From contig DDYB01000017.1 of NCBI GenBank assembly GCA_002347265.1, forward strand, positions 102,877-166,876: 64,000 bases of DNA. The letters are read 5' to 3'. Source of the stretch: Desulfobacteraceae bacterium UBA2245. Its GTDB lineage: Bacteria; Desulfobacterota; Desulfobacteria; Desulfobacterales; UBA2245. The notes under the pieces were generated by a model that made no database searches, was not told the DNA's origin, and saw nothing but the letters and a program-made list of their open reading frames with translations. Both the position numbers and the translations under genes were made by a program. Below, in pieces: positions 1 through 7,714 of this stretch; position 1 is the stretch's first letter; every line of letters begins with the position of its first letter.

Positions 1-62
1 CGCTTGTCGCATCGCCGCGCGCCTTGCCTGGCGGCCTGATTCTTGTTGTTCAACACCCTGTT
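1..62 (-). repeat. Terminal part of a MITE-like repeat, cut by the window edge
   Basis: These 62 bases match the reverse complement of 54246-54306 almost base for base, with only two or three differences. They end in the same terminal sequence: AACAGGGTGTTGAA when read from position 62 leftward. The rest of this copy lies outside the window. The terminus overlaps the last codons of the hemerythrin gene and supplies its stop codon. Confidence 0.75.
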
Positions 63-607
63 AAATATATTCCGCTCAGCTTCTCAAGCAAATCATGAAA
101 TTCTTCATGCCTGCCGACTCCGATCCGTTCCGCTTCGATTTTCTCAAACCCTTCAAACAGTCGATTCTGCGTCTTCTCCGACAAACGGCTGTCCGCAGTC
201 ACGAACAGAACCTTGTTCTCCTTTTCAATGTGATCCTTCATCAATGCAATATAACCGCGGGCGTTCCGCGCGATATCCTTTGATGAAGACCCGTCTTCGG
301 CCAAATATGCGGCATGGGCCTGGCTCATAGCCTTGACATAATTTCTGCCCATTTCATGTTCATGGAGCAGGACGGCGACAGGACCTTCCCTGGGAACTCC
401 TGCGGCGATCAACGCCGGAAACAGCAACTCTTCCTCTTTGCCGTGATGGCACCTGTCTACAAAGACGCTGAGAAACTCAAGGATGCCCTCGAAGTGTTGT
501 TTGTTCAGATTTCCAGCCGCCTCCAGTTGCCGGCATACCTGCGATAGAATGCCGAGCATGATTTTGATGCCCTCGTGCTCGTTCTTTAACTGTTGCGTCG
601 CTTTCAA
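50..607 (-). CDS. Hemerythrin HHE-domain protein
   Basis: This 185-residue protein has the hemerythrin metal-ligand pattern. There is a first His in NEHEGI (residues 8-13), then CHHGKEEELLFP, then LLHEHEMG, then KDHIEKENKVLF. That matches the H...HxxxE...H...HxxxE ligands of a di-iron four-helix bundle that binds O2 or acts in oxygen and iron sensing. No signal peptide or extra domain is seen, so it should be cytoplasmic. The start is TTG, chosen because a GGAGG lies 7 bases upstream and no ATG fits. The last residues (LTGC and stop) are encoded by the end of a repeat element, so the native C-terminus may have been replaced. Family call is firm; the physiological role is inferred. Confidence 0.85.
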   Translation of the reverse strand: MKATQQLKNEHEGIKIMLGILSQVCRQLEAAGNLNKQHFEGILEFLSVFVDRCHHGKEEELLFPALIAAGVPREGPVAVLLHEHEMGRNYVKAMSQAHAAYLAEDGSSSKDIARNARGYIALMKDHIEKENKVLFVTADSRLSEKTQNRLFEGFEKIEAERIGVGRHEEFHDLLEKLSGIYLTGC

Positions 608-647
608 ATCTGTTCCTCCTTTCTGAGTTCAAATGAAGGTCATGGGC

Positions 648-1109
648 TCAATTTCCGCCGTAGAACCTGATCCAGTTCGTATCGGCCTTTTTGATGTTGC
701 CGGGAATATCCCTGCTCCATTTTTCATATGCCGCTTTGTTGCAATTCAGGTAAAGCTTCCCGTCAACGATCTTCCACAATTCGGGATCGGTATGAGCCTT
801 ACGCGCCTCCGTCATCGCCCAGGCACAATAACCGTCATATTGCGGGGCATATTTTTCGGGACTGGCCGCAAACATATCTCTGTTCTCTTCGGTTAAGAAA
901 TGCCAGGTCATGCCATGCCACTGGAAGGCAAATGACTCGCTGCCTTTTAGCGCTTTGCCGTCCTTGAAATATGCGACGGTATCGTACCCTTTTATGGCCA
1001 AATCAACCATCGGCGGCTTTCCGGCGGCTATGCCGATGACTCCGGTCAGTATGAACAGTACAAACAAGAAGCCTATTAAAATCGCACCGATTGTTTTCCG
1101 TGATTTCAT
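648..1109 (-). CDS. Membrane-anchored YHS-domain protein
   Basis: The 153-residue protein starts with a basic stretch and one hydrophobic helix (about residues 7-29), a signal anchor or uncleaved signal peptide. A YHS-type domain follows: GYDTVAYFKDGK, then the aromatic core FQWHGMTWHFLTEENRDMFAASPEKYAPQYDGYCAWAM, a little longer than usual. YHS domains are small and Cys/aromatic-rich and occur in metal-handling proteins. The C-terminal part (NCNKAAYEKW) is typical of the periplasmic YHS family. The ATG is preceded by GGAGGAAGAGG. It lies 40 bp upstream of the hemerythrin gene on the same strand and probably shares its transcript. Substrate unknown. Confidence 0.75.
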   Translation of the reverse strand: MKSRKTIGAILIGFLFVLFILTGVIGIAAGKPPMVDLAIKGYDTVAYFKDGKALKGSESFAFQWHGMTWHFLTEENRDMFAASPEKYAPQYDGYCAWAMTEARKAHTDPELWKIVDGKLYLNCNKAAYEKWSRDIPGNIKKADTNWIRFYGGN

Positions 1110-1422
1110 AAACCTCTTCCTCCATATCGATTATGATTTAAAGTGTAGAACGCAGGGTCTTCGAGAAGTGCAAAGGCGGATCACTGCACCAGAACGCCTG
1201 TCAGTCTGGGTTCCTGCGCAGTGTCGGGGTTGACAAAGCCCATGCTTCGTATTCTATCGATTTTTCCAGAAATGAAAATCCCCGGTATTTTCCTTTAAAA
1301 ATATAGAAACACATTATTTCACGGGTGCGCCCTCCATATCATACGGGACAAACGAGGACAGGTTGTTCCTTTTCGTTTCCCCTGCCCCGTCCGGTTGCGC
1401 CCATCGCCCCTGCATCGTCATT
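1110..1422. other. Gap between YHS gene and phosphoesterase gene
   Basis: No gene was found in these 313 bases. On the minus strand a weak promoter for the YHS gene can be drawn: TTGCAC at 1168-1173 and TTCTAC at 1145-1150, spaced 17 bases. A TTGACA at about 1231 points rightward but leads to no gene. No clear terminator hairpin is seen. Confidence 0.4.
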
Positions 1423-2556
1423 TTAAAGATTTACACCCTCTTCTTTCAGTATTTTGCCTGGCTTATGACCTTCCCATTTCAGAACACGAACCCAGCGTTC
1501 ATTTTTCTCTCTCAGGGTTTCGAGCTCGACATAGGTCCATGGCTTCTTGGGCGAATCGCACCAGGTGCCGCAGTTTGCATAAATGCGATCCTCAACGAAC
1601 CAGGAGTCCTTGTCCAGTACCCAATCATGACTGTGGCCGAAAATTACGATATTGGTGTCGTTCTTCTTGCACAGACGGTCGGCGGCGTCATCGAGATAGC
1701 CGATTTCGGCCAAGATCGATTTGAAGGCGAGGCCTGCGCCCACGCGTTCCTTCCATTGGCTGTAAAGGTTTTCGTATCTTGCCAATATCTGCCGAGCGTT
1801 CACTGTCTCGGTTTGGCCGTTACGGTTATGCATTACGATTTCAACATCAAGCGGCAGACGCGCTTCCTCCATGACTGCCTCGAATACGCAGGCGGCGAAT
1901 TTGTCAGGTCCTACCGCTTCCAGCATGTCATCCACGTAAGTCCACCAATGACGGTCGCCGTGCCCCGTGTTGTAGGCCTTGGTTGCCACCACGCGAGAAA
2001 TATAATAACCCAGAGGCAGTCGCGAGCCGGGATTATTAAAAGGATCGGGGGCATTGAACATGGCGTGCGCGCTGCCATGCTCGGCGCGAAGACGGCTTGA
2101 CCGATAGACGCTGCTGCCGGCATTCCATATCCTGGTGCCGCCGAAAATCATTCCCGGCCTTTTCGTATCCGGATTATACCCGAAATGCTTCTCTACCACC
2201 TCAGCCGTCAACTCCATGTCATGGTTTCCCGGAAGGCAAACCACGCGAATGTCCGGGTTCCGGCACAGATCAAGTAATGCCTGCAAAACCGGATCCTTTT
2301 TTTTGATCCGCGACTCGATTATTTCATCGATGGTCTTGGGTTCGATATCCACCGGAACAATCCAATTGTCGAACAGATCCCCGATGAAGATGACCTCTTC
2401 GAGATCCTGTTTGACATTCAGGTGCTTCAGAAAATTGGTTAGCGCCTTAGCATCCTCCTTTTGCAGCCAGGAGTAATCAAACTTGCCCGGTCCGATTTCA
2501 GGTATTTGCGAAATATGAGTGTCGCTTATGAAAACCCGCTTATTCCTATTGCTCAT
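1423..2556 (-). CDS. Calcineurin-like metallophosphoesterase
   Basis: The 377-residue protein carries the five-block metallophosphoesterase signature. ISDTH (D12, H14) binds the first metal. GDLFDNW (D60, D63) gives the bridging Asp. LPGNHDMEL holds the catalytic Asn-His pair, and FGHSHDW near residue 312 gives the last metal ligands. Such enzymes hydrolyse phosphomono- or diesters with two divalent metals. The long insert between the GNHD and GHSH blocks, with many aromatic residues, sets it apart from short YfcE/MJ0936 types and from LpxH. No signal peptide is seen, so it is probably cytoplasmic. The ATG at 2556 has an AAGGAGG upstream. It stands alone between two gaps. Substrate cannot be read from sequence. 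Confidence 0.8.
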   Translation of the reverse strand: MSNRNKRVFISDTHISQIPEIGPGKFDYSWLQKEDAKALTNFLKHLNVKQDLEEVIFIGDLFDNWIVPVDIEPKTIDEIIESRIKKKDPVLQALLDLCRNPDIRVVCLPGNHDMELTAEVVEKHFGYNPDTKRPGMIFGGTRIWNAGSSVYRSSRLRAEHGSAHAMFNAPDPFNNPGSRLPLGYYISRVVATKAYNTGHGDRHWWTYVDDMLEAVGPDKFAACVFEAVMEEARLPLDVEIVMHNRNGQTETVNARQILARYENLYSQWKERVGAGLAFKSILAEIGYLDDAADRLCKKNDTNIVIFGHSHDWVLDKDSWFVEDRIYANCGTWCDSPKKPWTYVELETLREKNERWVRVLKWEGHKPGKILKEEGVNL

Positions 2557-3210
2557 GGGATACCTCCTTTTAATATTTTTTCCGGACTATATGCGTGCTT
2601 ACGCGCCATAAAGCCCTTATGCCTGCGCCCGATATAAAACTCACCGGCGCCCGTTGTCTGGCGTCCTTACAGGCGGTCTGGGTTCTTCGGACAGGCATCA
2701 GGGATTGATAAGCGGGAAACCGCCCGGATTTCATGTTCATGCCGCAGCCTGTTTTCGATGGAGTGAATCAAAGTAAACCATGGCCGGGGTTTTCCTGTCA
2801 ATGTTGATGGAATCGTAAAAAATTAAAACCGCGGTGGCAACGTAAAAAATTCAAGTTCAAGGCGTCGCACATTCCGGAGGAAAAGACGTACATCGCGTAT
2901 GCCGTCAAAGCATATTCTGAATAGGGATTGGATGATATCAGAAGGCATTTCGGTATGAGCGGGTCAGAAGTTTGTCAGGCAGGAAGAAGGATTTCCGAAA
3001 TGGTTGAACAAGACCATATGTCAAGAAGGAAGGCCTTAACCCAATGTTTTTTTTTCAATAAATGGCATGTTCGGTGCGAAGACCCCGCCTCTATGTTCTC
3101 TTCCATTCCTTTCATGAAATATCCGGACCGTTGATTCTTGATCCGGATTCGGAATAGTGCAACAATAGGTTCCCAAGGTTCAATAACCCTTTGAAATAGA
3201 AAGGATACCC
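2557..3210. other. Gene-poor interval with a transposase remnant
   Basis: These 654 bases between the phosphoesterase gene and the next small gene hold only one interpretable item, a decayed REP-type transposase tail (entered separately at 2814-3041). The rest shows no intact reading frame with a ribosome site and no clear hairpin terminator. Confidence 0.45.
2814..3041 (+). pseudogene. Remnant of a REP-associated tyrosine transposase (C-terminal helix-turn-helix)
   Basis: One frame reads KPRWQRKKFKFK, then EEKTYIAYAVKAYSE, a TAG stop at 2922-2924, then GLDDIRRHFGMSGSEVCQAG and RRISEMVEQD. The part after the stop looks like the DnaA-like helix-turn-helix at the C-terminus of Y1/REP-associated transposases, where a YG-S-x-x-E-I/V-A-x-x-L/F-G pattern precedes the recognition helix. 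The frame runs unbroken through the in-frame stop, and no N-terminal HUH catalytic domain is present. This is read as a truncated, inactivated copy. The family call rests on pattern resemblance only. Confidence 0.4.
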
Positions 3211-3528
3211 ATGGAAGCCGACAAGAATAAGCCCGAAGCTGCTGAAACCGAACCCGTCGTGATGGAAGGCACCCAGGAAATGGGATATTGGGAATTCAGG
3301 AAGCAAATCTGCAAGGATAAGGGGTGGCAACTCCGCAGAACCGATCCACAGACTTATGAGGTCATAGACGGCAACCGCAAAAAGATCGGAATGTTTAAGA
3401 GCGGAGAAGGGTATTTTCCAAACCGGCAGCGGTCGCTGACGCGGATGCGCCGACAGGGAGCGCATAGCGCCGCCCCATGGAACAAGGCGACCATGATCCA
3501 CGGGCGCCTGCGGAGCAAGAAGACCTGA
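3211..3528 (+). CDS. Small hypothetical protein
   Basis: A 105-residue, charged, soluble protein that I do not recognise. Residues 25-70 (MGYWEFRKQICKDKGW, then YEVIDGNRKKIGMFKSGEGY) look like a small folded alpha/beta unit. The tail from about residue 71 is very basic (RQRSLTRMRRQ, then RGRLRSKKT-like residues) and might bind nucleic acid or be an altered C-terminus. The ATG follows an AGAAAGGA sequence 7 bases upstream. It is alone on the plus strand, 200 bp downstream of the transposase remnant, and ends just before a bidirectional hairpin terminator. Coding status is likely but not certain. Confidence 0.5.
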   Translation: MEADKNKPEAAETEPVVMEGTQEMGYWEFRKQICKDKGWQLRRTDPQTYEVIDGNRKKIGMFKSGEGYFPNRQRSLTRMRRQGAHSAAPWNKATMIHGRLRSKKT

Positions 3529-3590
3529 TCTTCTATTCACTCCGGCTTCCGGTTCCTGATGGTTGTTTAAAGCGGCTCAAGAAACAGAAA

Positions 3591-3613
3591 AGGCCCGGAT
3601 TCAATCCGGGCCT
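3591..3613. terminator. Bidirectional hairpin terminator
   Basis: AGGCCCGGAT and ATCCGGGCCT form a perfect 10-bp stem with a 3-base loop. U-rich stretches follow on both sides. It sits between the 3211-3528 gene on the plus strand and the two tRNA genes on the minus strand, so it can end both transcripts. Confidence 0.75.
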
Positions 3614-3625
3614 GTATTTTCCTGG

Positions 3626-3703
3626 TGGCGTCCCCAAGGGGATTCGAACCCCTGTTGCCGGCGTGAAAGGCCGGTGTCCTGGACCGGGCTAGACGATAGG
3701 GAC
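3626..3703 (-). tRNA. tRNA-Glu (anticodon TTC)
   Basis: The cloverleaf is complete. The acceptor 5' strand GTCCCTA pairs with TGGGGAC (one G-T pair). The anticodon loop CTTTCAC sits in a CCGGC/GCCGG stem, and the T arm is CAGGGGTTCGAATCCCCTT-like. The G discriminator base and CCA (3626-3628) are encoded. It lies 23 bp downstream of tRNA-Lys(TTT) and is probably co-transcribed with it. Confidence 0.95.
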
Positions 3704-3726
3704 GCAGTTTTTAGAGCATCGGCTGA

Positions 3727-3799
3727 TGGGCCGTGCGCGACTCGAACGCGCGACTCTCTGCTTAAAAGGCAGATACTCTACCGACTGAGTTAACGGCCC
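3727..3799 (-). tRNA. tRNA-Lys (anticodon TTT)
   Basis: The acceptor stem is GGGCCGT with ACGGCCC. The anticodon loop is CTTTTAA in a CTGC-type stem, and the T loop is GTTCGAGTC. Discriminator A is at 3727. Unlike the neighbouring tRNA-Glu, CCA is not encoded (the genome reads TCA). It is the first gene of a two-tRNA unit. Confidence 0.95.
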
Positions 3800-3883
3800 T
3801 TGTTGCGTTGCGTGTTGCTTTTAACGATATATCGGACCAATGTCAACAAAAAATCAGCTGGAATAAAAGTTTTTATCGCCCGG

Positions 3884-4639
3884 TCAAAAGCCGATCGCGA
3901 CCCCGCAGATACAGAGTACAACGCTCAGCGCCGCCCAGTCCGCCGGCCGTGAAATCAGCTCGGGTTCGGTTCGTTCTTCATTGAAGCACCGCGCATCCAT
4001 GGCGACCGCCAGCCGGTCGGCATTTTCAAAGGTGCGCCGGAGCAGGGGAACGGCAAATTTGATCAGCCGGAAAACCGGATTTTTCCGGTTCTCCATTCCC
4101 CTGGACCTCTGAGCCTCGGCAGTGGCTCTGGCCTGGTCCAGAATCATTGGAAGAAACCGGATGATCAGACCGATCATCACGGAAATTCTTCTTGCGGGGA
4201 TCAGCGGAACGGGCCGCAGAAACCATTCCACGGCCCAGCGTATTTCTGAAGAACGCGTGACAAAAACCAGACCCGCGCCCATGCAGGCGATCATTAAAAG
4301 CCGCCAGCAGATCAAACCGCCCTCATACAGTCCCTGGCGGCTGAACTGAAGTCCGGCGAGTTCCAGCGCGGTGTGGCCGGGCGTGCTCAAAGCCCTGGCC
4401 GCCCATACAAAAGCCAGAAGAACCGCAAAGTACCGAAGCTCTCGGGCCAGATCCAATACAGGCAGACGCGTGATGAAAAAAACCGCCAGAACCAGAAGGC
4501 TCAGCACTCCCAGCCCGATCGTGCCGGCCTGAAGACCCGCCATGCTTAAAAGCGCCAGGCCCAGCAGCTTGAACCGGGCATCCATCCGATGAAAATACGA
4601 TGATCCGGATCGGTAATGCAGCACGCTCAGTTCGGACAT
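3884..4639 (-). CDS. bioN: Biotin ECF transporter T component (BioN/EcfT, CbiQ family)
   Basis: The 251-residue membrane protein has several hydrophobic helices (for example MDARFKLLGLALLSMAGLQAG, then VLSLLVLAVFFITRL). It also has the two short A-R-x helices by which EcfT proteins couple to the ATPase; here they are seen in ILDQARATAEAQRSRGME. In the ECF family this subunit links the ATPase to the substrate-binding S component. Next to bioM and bioY it belongs to a biotin uptake complex. I start at the ATG at 4639 (MSELSVLHYRS), not the longer frame to 4672, because the N-terminus then matches the family. It overlaps the end of bioM by 13 bases. Confidence 0.88.
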   Translation of the reverse strand: MSELSVLHYRSGSSYFHRMDARFKLLGLALLSMAGLQAGTIGLGVLSLLVLAVFFITRLPVLDLARELRYFAVLLAFVWAARALSTPGHTALELAGLQFSRQGLYEGGLICWRLLMIACMGAGLVFVTRSSEIRWAVEWFLRPVPLIPARRISVMIGLIIRFLPMILDQARATAEAQRSRGMENRKNPVFRLIKFAVPLLRRTFENADRLAVAMDARCFNEERTEPELISRPADWAALSVVLCICGVAIGF

Positions 4640-5376
4640 AATGCTTCCTGCGCCTCCATGGTGCATCGGCACGGGGCCCGGACCCCGAAGGCTTCGAGTT
4701 CGGAAATCAGTTCATGGACCGGTCCGTCCCTGGCCACCCTTGCCTTTTCCATGATGATCAGGCGGTCGGCGTGGGCGATCACCTTGTCCAGATCGTGCGT
4801 GGTCAGTACAATGGTATGGCCGTTTCGATGCAAAGCCAGGATCTGTTCCATCACCTGCTTAACGCCCGGATAATCGAGGTTTGAAAAGGGCTCGTCAAAC
4901 ACCAGAATTTTCGATTCCATGGCCAGTATACCGGCAATGGCCAGTCTGCGTTTCTCGCCTCCGGACAGCACATGCGGCCTCTGATCGGACAGATGGGTCA
5001 GCCCGCCCGCCTCCAGAGCGAACGCCACCCGCCTTTCAACCTCTCGACGCTCCAGGCGAAGGTTTTCAGGACCGAAGGCCACGTCGTCGTAGACGGTATC
5101 GCCCACGATCTGGGTGTCGGCATCCTGAAACACCATGCCCACCAACTGCCGGGCCCGGACCGGATTTTCGGATACCGGAGTTCCAAATATTTTCACCATG
5201 CCCGAGTCCGGCATCATCAGGCCGTTCAGATGGCGCAGCAGAGTGGTCTTTCCCGAACCGTTGCATCCGACGATAACCACAAACTCTCCCTGAGCCACGG
5301 TCAGATTGACCTGGTCCAGCCCCAGGGTTCCGTCGGAAAACCGGTGCGTCAGATTTTCAATCTCGATCACGTTCAT
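4627..5376 (-). CDS. bioM: Biotin ECF transporter ATPase (BioM/EcfA)
   Basis: The 249-residue protein is a complete ABC ATPase. The Walker A is GCNGSGKTTLL, the Q-loop region is MVFQDADTQI, the signature is LSGGEKRRLAIAG, the Walker B is ILVFDEPFSNLD, and the H-loop is LTTHDLD. The VFQDADTQI context is typical of EcfA/CbiO ATPases. It should energise biotin import with BioY and BioN at the inner membrane. Start at 5376 (MNVIEIENLTHRF) is preferred over the upstream frame because it fits the ABC N-terminus. The gap to bioY is 7 bases, so the genes are co-transcribed. Only one ATPase gene is seen, as is usual for BioMNY. Confidence 0.9.
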   Translation of the reverse strand: MNVIEIENLTHRFSDGTLGLDQVNLTVAQGEFVVIVGCNGSGKTTLLRHLNGLMMPDSGMVKIFGTPVSENPVRARQLVGMVFQDADTQIVGDTVYDDVAFGPENLRLERREVERRVAFALEAGGLTHLSDQRPHVLSGGEKRRLAIAGILAMESKILVFDEPFSNLDYPGVKQVMEQILALHRNGHTIVLTTHDLDKVIAHADRLIIMEKARVARDGPVHELISELEAFGVRAPCRCTMEAQEALCPN

Positions 5377-5383
5377 TGATGTT

Positions 5384-5923
5384 TTACCCCCGGGCCCGCT
5401 GAACAACCGGCCGGACCGCCTTTGCGATGGGAATTGCCGCGGCGATCTTGAGCACGTCTCCGGGCAGAAAGGGAAGCATGCCGATGGCCATGGACTTCTC
5501 CCACGTCATTGCGGACTGATATTTCAGCCAGCTCACGCCGCATGCATAAATGATCACCTCGCCGCAGAGCATGGCCAGAATGTCGAAAATTGCCCGGTTT
5601 TGTGTTTTTTCACTGACCAGCCCCACCACGAACACCGCCGGCAGATAACCGATCAGATATCCGCCGGTCGGCCCGGCCAGACGTCCGATGCCCCCGGCAC
5701 CTCCGGCAAATACCGGAAGCCCCAGAGCTCCTGCCAGCAAATACGCCCCCACAGCGGCAAGACCCCAGCGGCTGCCCAGAAGAAGCCCGGAAAGCAGCAC
5801 AAAAAGATTCTGAAGCACGATGGGCACCGGTCCGACGGGAATGGCGATAAAGGCCCCGGCCGCCGTCAGGGCGGCCATCAGAGAGGCGTACACGGTCATG
5901 CGAAGCTGGTCGGACGGGTTCAT
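5384..5923 (-). CDS. bioY: Biotin-binding S component BioY
   Basis: The 179-residue hydrophobic protein has the BioY hallmarks. It has AIPVGPVPIVLQNLFVLL in the first half, GGAGGIGRLAGPTGGYLIGY in the middle (the biotin-site loop region) and FLPGDVLKIAAA near the end. BioY alone binds biotin, and with BioM and BioN it forms the energised importer. The ATG at 5923 is taken as start; GTG (5929) and TTG (5926) just upstream are alternatives. It is followed closely by bioM and preceded by birA, giving the order birA-bioY-bioM-bioN on one strand. No bio synthesis genes are adjacent, so salvage is the visible theme. Confidence 0.92.
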   Translation of the reverse strand: MNPSDQLRMTVYASLMAALTAAGAFIAIPVGPVPIVLQNLFVLLSGLLLGSRWGLAAVGAYLLAGALGLPVFAGGAGGIGRLAGPTGGYLIGYLPAVFVVGLVSEKTQNRAIFDILAMLCGEVIIYACGVSWLKYQSAMTWEKSMAIGMLPFLPGDVLKIAAAIPIAKAVRPVVQRARG

Positions 5924-5968
5924 CAACACACTTTCCCTGATCGCGATGCATTTATAAACACCTGCAAG

Positions 5969-6898
5969 TCAGCACTCCCGAACCGGATCATGAAAGCAGT
6001 CGCCGTAAACCACCTTCCGGCTGGTTCCGTCGGCAAGCTCCAGAATCAGTGCCCCGGTTTCATCCACATCCACGGCCCTGCCCTCAACCGTATCCCGGAC
6101 CGTCACGATCCTCACCTGTCTTCCGAGGGTCAGGGTGTGCCGCTTCCACTCGGCGACGATATCCTCTGACGCCAGCCGGTCCATCTGAATGGAAAATGCT
6201 TCCAGAAATCCGGCCATCAGATCCCGGCGGGAGACCTCCCGGCCCAGAAGCCCCTTTATCGAACAGGCTCCGGGTTCATCCGCCGTCGGGTCGTTGTTCA
6301 CGTTAATGCCGATGCCCACGTTGATAAAGGAGACCATGTCCGCCTCGGCCTCCATTTCCGAAAGAATGCCGCAGATCTTTTTTTCCTCCACCAGCACGTC
6401 GTTGGGCCATTTGACCCTGGCCGGAATGCCGTAACTTGTCTGAAGAATTTTTGCCACGGCCAGAGATACCGCAAAATTAACCCGGCAGCTCTGCATGATC
6501 GGAATCCGGGGCCGAAGCACCACGGTGAAATAAAGCCCCCCGTCAGTTGAATTCCAGGTGCGGGCCAGACGGCCCCTTCCCCTGCTCTGGCGCTCGGCGA
6601 TGACCACGGTCATGTGCGGACATCCCTCCCGGGCCATCTGCCGGGCGCGGGACATGGTGGAATCCACCTCCTGAAAGTAATGAACCGGGTAGCCCGGAAA
6701 CTCCCAGGCAAACAGGGCGTCTCCCGAATCTTTCATACAGTAGCCCCTGGGCGTGGAGGCAATATTGTAACCCAGTTCCTGAAGCTTTCGAATATGCTTC
6801 CAGATCGACACTCTGGAAACGCCCAGAGCCTCGCTGAGCATTTCGCCGGAAACCGGGCCGGGAATTTTCTGAAGCAGCTGAAGGATTCTGGATTTCAT
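5969..6898 (-). CDS. birA: Bifunctional biotin ligase / biotin operon repressor BirA
   Basis: The 309-residue protein has an N-terminal winged helix-turn-helix (residues 1-55; GEMLSEALGVSRVSIWKHIRKL). The catalytic biotin protein ligase domain follows. GRGRLARTWNS is the biotinyl-AMP loop (usually GRGRxGRxW), KWPNDVLVEEKKICGILSE is the biotin and catalytic Lys region, and the C-terminal SH3-like domain has VEGRAVDVDETGALIL. It joins biotin to carboxylase carrier proteins. Because it keeps the DNA-binding domain it can also repress. A palindromic candidate operator lies 22 bp upstream of its own start and over its promoter, so it probably autoregulates itself and bioYMN. Confidence 0.93.
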   Translation of the reverse strand: MKSRILQLLQKIPGPVSGEMLSEALGVSRVSIWKHIRKLQELGYNIASTPRGYCMKDSGDALFAWEFPGYPVHYFQEVDSTMSRARQMAREGCPHMTVVIAERQSRGRGRLARTWNSTDGGLYFTVVLRPRIPIMQSCRVNFAVSLAVAKILQTSYGIPARVKWPNDVLVEEKKICGILSEMEAEADMVSFINVGIGINVNNDPTADEPGACSIKGLLGREVSRRDLMAGFLEAFSIQMDRLASEDIVAEWKRHTLTLGRQVRIVTVRDTVEGRAVDVDETGALILELADGTSRKVVYGDCFHDPVREC

Positions 6899-6919
6899 AA
6901 GCGGTGGTTCGGTCTTTTC

Positions 6920-6947
6920 GTTAACCTTTTAGAAAAAAACAGTTAAC
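6920..6947 (-). promoter_or_regulatory. Candidate BirA operator
   Basis: GTTAACC and AGTTAAC form an inverted repeat with one mismatch, separated by 14 bases. The arm sequence and spacing resemble known BirA sites (TTGTAAACC, 14-16 bases, GGTTTACAA). It overlaps the -10 region of the birA promoter. The call is by pattern and position. Confidence 0.6.
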
Positions 6948-6969
6948 CCAAGAAAGCACCAAGTGTCAA
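6941..6969 (-). promoter_or_regulatory. Promoter of birA-bioYMN
   Basis: On the minus strand a perfect -35 TTGACA (6969-6964) and a weak -10 TTAACT (6946-6941) are 17 bases apart. The -10 lies inside the candidate BirA operator, as expected for repression by blocking RNA polymerase. Confidence 0.5.
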
Positions 6970-6991
6970 TACGAATTTGACTTTCGGATTC

Positions 6992-7020
6992 TTGACAGAA
7001 CAGCGCCTCGCGGATAGGGT
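6992..7020 (+). promoter_or_regulatory. Promoter of the LUD-domain gene
   Basis: TTGACA at 6992-6997 and TAGGGT at 7015-7020 are spaced 17 bases and lead into the gene at 7041, which has a GGAG ribosome site. This promoter is back to back with the birA promoter and outside the BirA palindrome. Confidence 0.5.
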
Positions 7021-7040
7021 GGAAAAAAAGGAGAAACCCC

Positions 7041-7694
7041 ATGCAGGATCCTGTCAAAATCTACTGGAGCATCCGGCTGGACAAGGTCAAAACAGCCTTG
7101 GAATCCAATCACTTTGAAGCCTTTACGGCATCAAACCGGGAAGAGGCTCGAAAAATCGTTCTGGAAGGTATTCTGCCCGGTCTTGAGGCAAGCAGCGTGT
7201 CCTGGGGCGGTTCCATGACGTTCAACGCCGCCGGGCTTTACGAAGACCTCAAAAGCCGCGGCGCCTGGAAGGTGATCGATACCTACGACAAGACACTTTC
7301 CCCGGAAGAGATGATCGAACGCCGCAGACAGTCGCTTCTTTCAGACCTTTTTATCACCGGAACCAACGCGATCACCGAGGCGGGCCAGCTGGTCAACCTG
7401 GATATGATCGGAAACCGGATCGGCGGCCTGACCTTCGGTCCGAGGCATGTCATCGTACTGGCCGGAAGAAACAAGATCGTTCGAAACCTCGACGAGGCCA
7501 TGGAGCGCATCCGGCACTATGCGGCGCCGGTCAACGCCATTCGGCTGGGAAAAAACACGCCCTGCGCCCGAACCGCAGACTGCCGGAACTGCAACAGCGC
7601 CGAACGCATCTGCAACACCTGGACGATTACGGAAAAATCCTTTCCGAAAAACCGGGTACGGGTGGTGCTGATCAACGAGGATCTGGGATTTTAG
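7041..7694 (+). CDS. LUD-domain (LutC/YkgG-like) protein
   Basis: The 217-residue protein has the LUD (DUF162) pattern. It has SSVSWGGSMTFNAAGLYEDL at residues 52-71, LFITGTNAITEAGQLVNLDMIGNR in the middle (the conserved T-G-T-N-A-I-T-E-x-G block) and the V-x-G-x-N-K-I-V block in VIVLAGRNKIVRN. LUD proteins take part in lactate utilisation (LutB/LutC) or similar acid metabolism. This one is stand-alone, with no LutA or LutB beside it. The tail has four Cys (CARTADCRNCNSAERIC), which could hold a metal or iron-sulfur cluster. The ATG has GGAGAAA upstream. Family is clear, role is not. Confidence 0.8.
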   Translation: MQDPVKIYWSIRLDKVKTALESNHFEAFTASNREEARKIVLEGILPGLEASSVSWGGSMTFNAAGLYEDLKSRGAWKVIDTYDKTLSPEEMIERRRQSLLSDLFITGTNAITEAGQLVNLDMIGNRIGGLTFGPRHVIVLAGRNKIVRNLDEAMERIRHYAAPVNAIRLGKNTPCARTADCRNCNSAERICNTWTITEKSFPKNRVRVVLINEDLGF

Positions 7695-7714
7695 GAGCCA
7701 GTGCGCTCCGCAGG

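Noticed and set aside
1231..1260. TTGACA with TTCTAT spaced 16 bases, pointing right
   Set aside because: Good promoter form, but only antisense sequence lies downstream. It could make an antisense RNA, but nothing supports that.
1363..2100. Plus-strand open frame of 245 codons
   Set aside because: It lies antisense to the metallophosphoesterase gene, whose motifs are unambiguous, and shows no protein family pattern.
5306..6169. Plus-strand open frame of 287 codons
   Set aside because: Covers bioY and part of birA in antisense; composition rich in His and Gln as in other shadows.
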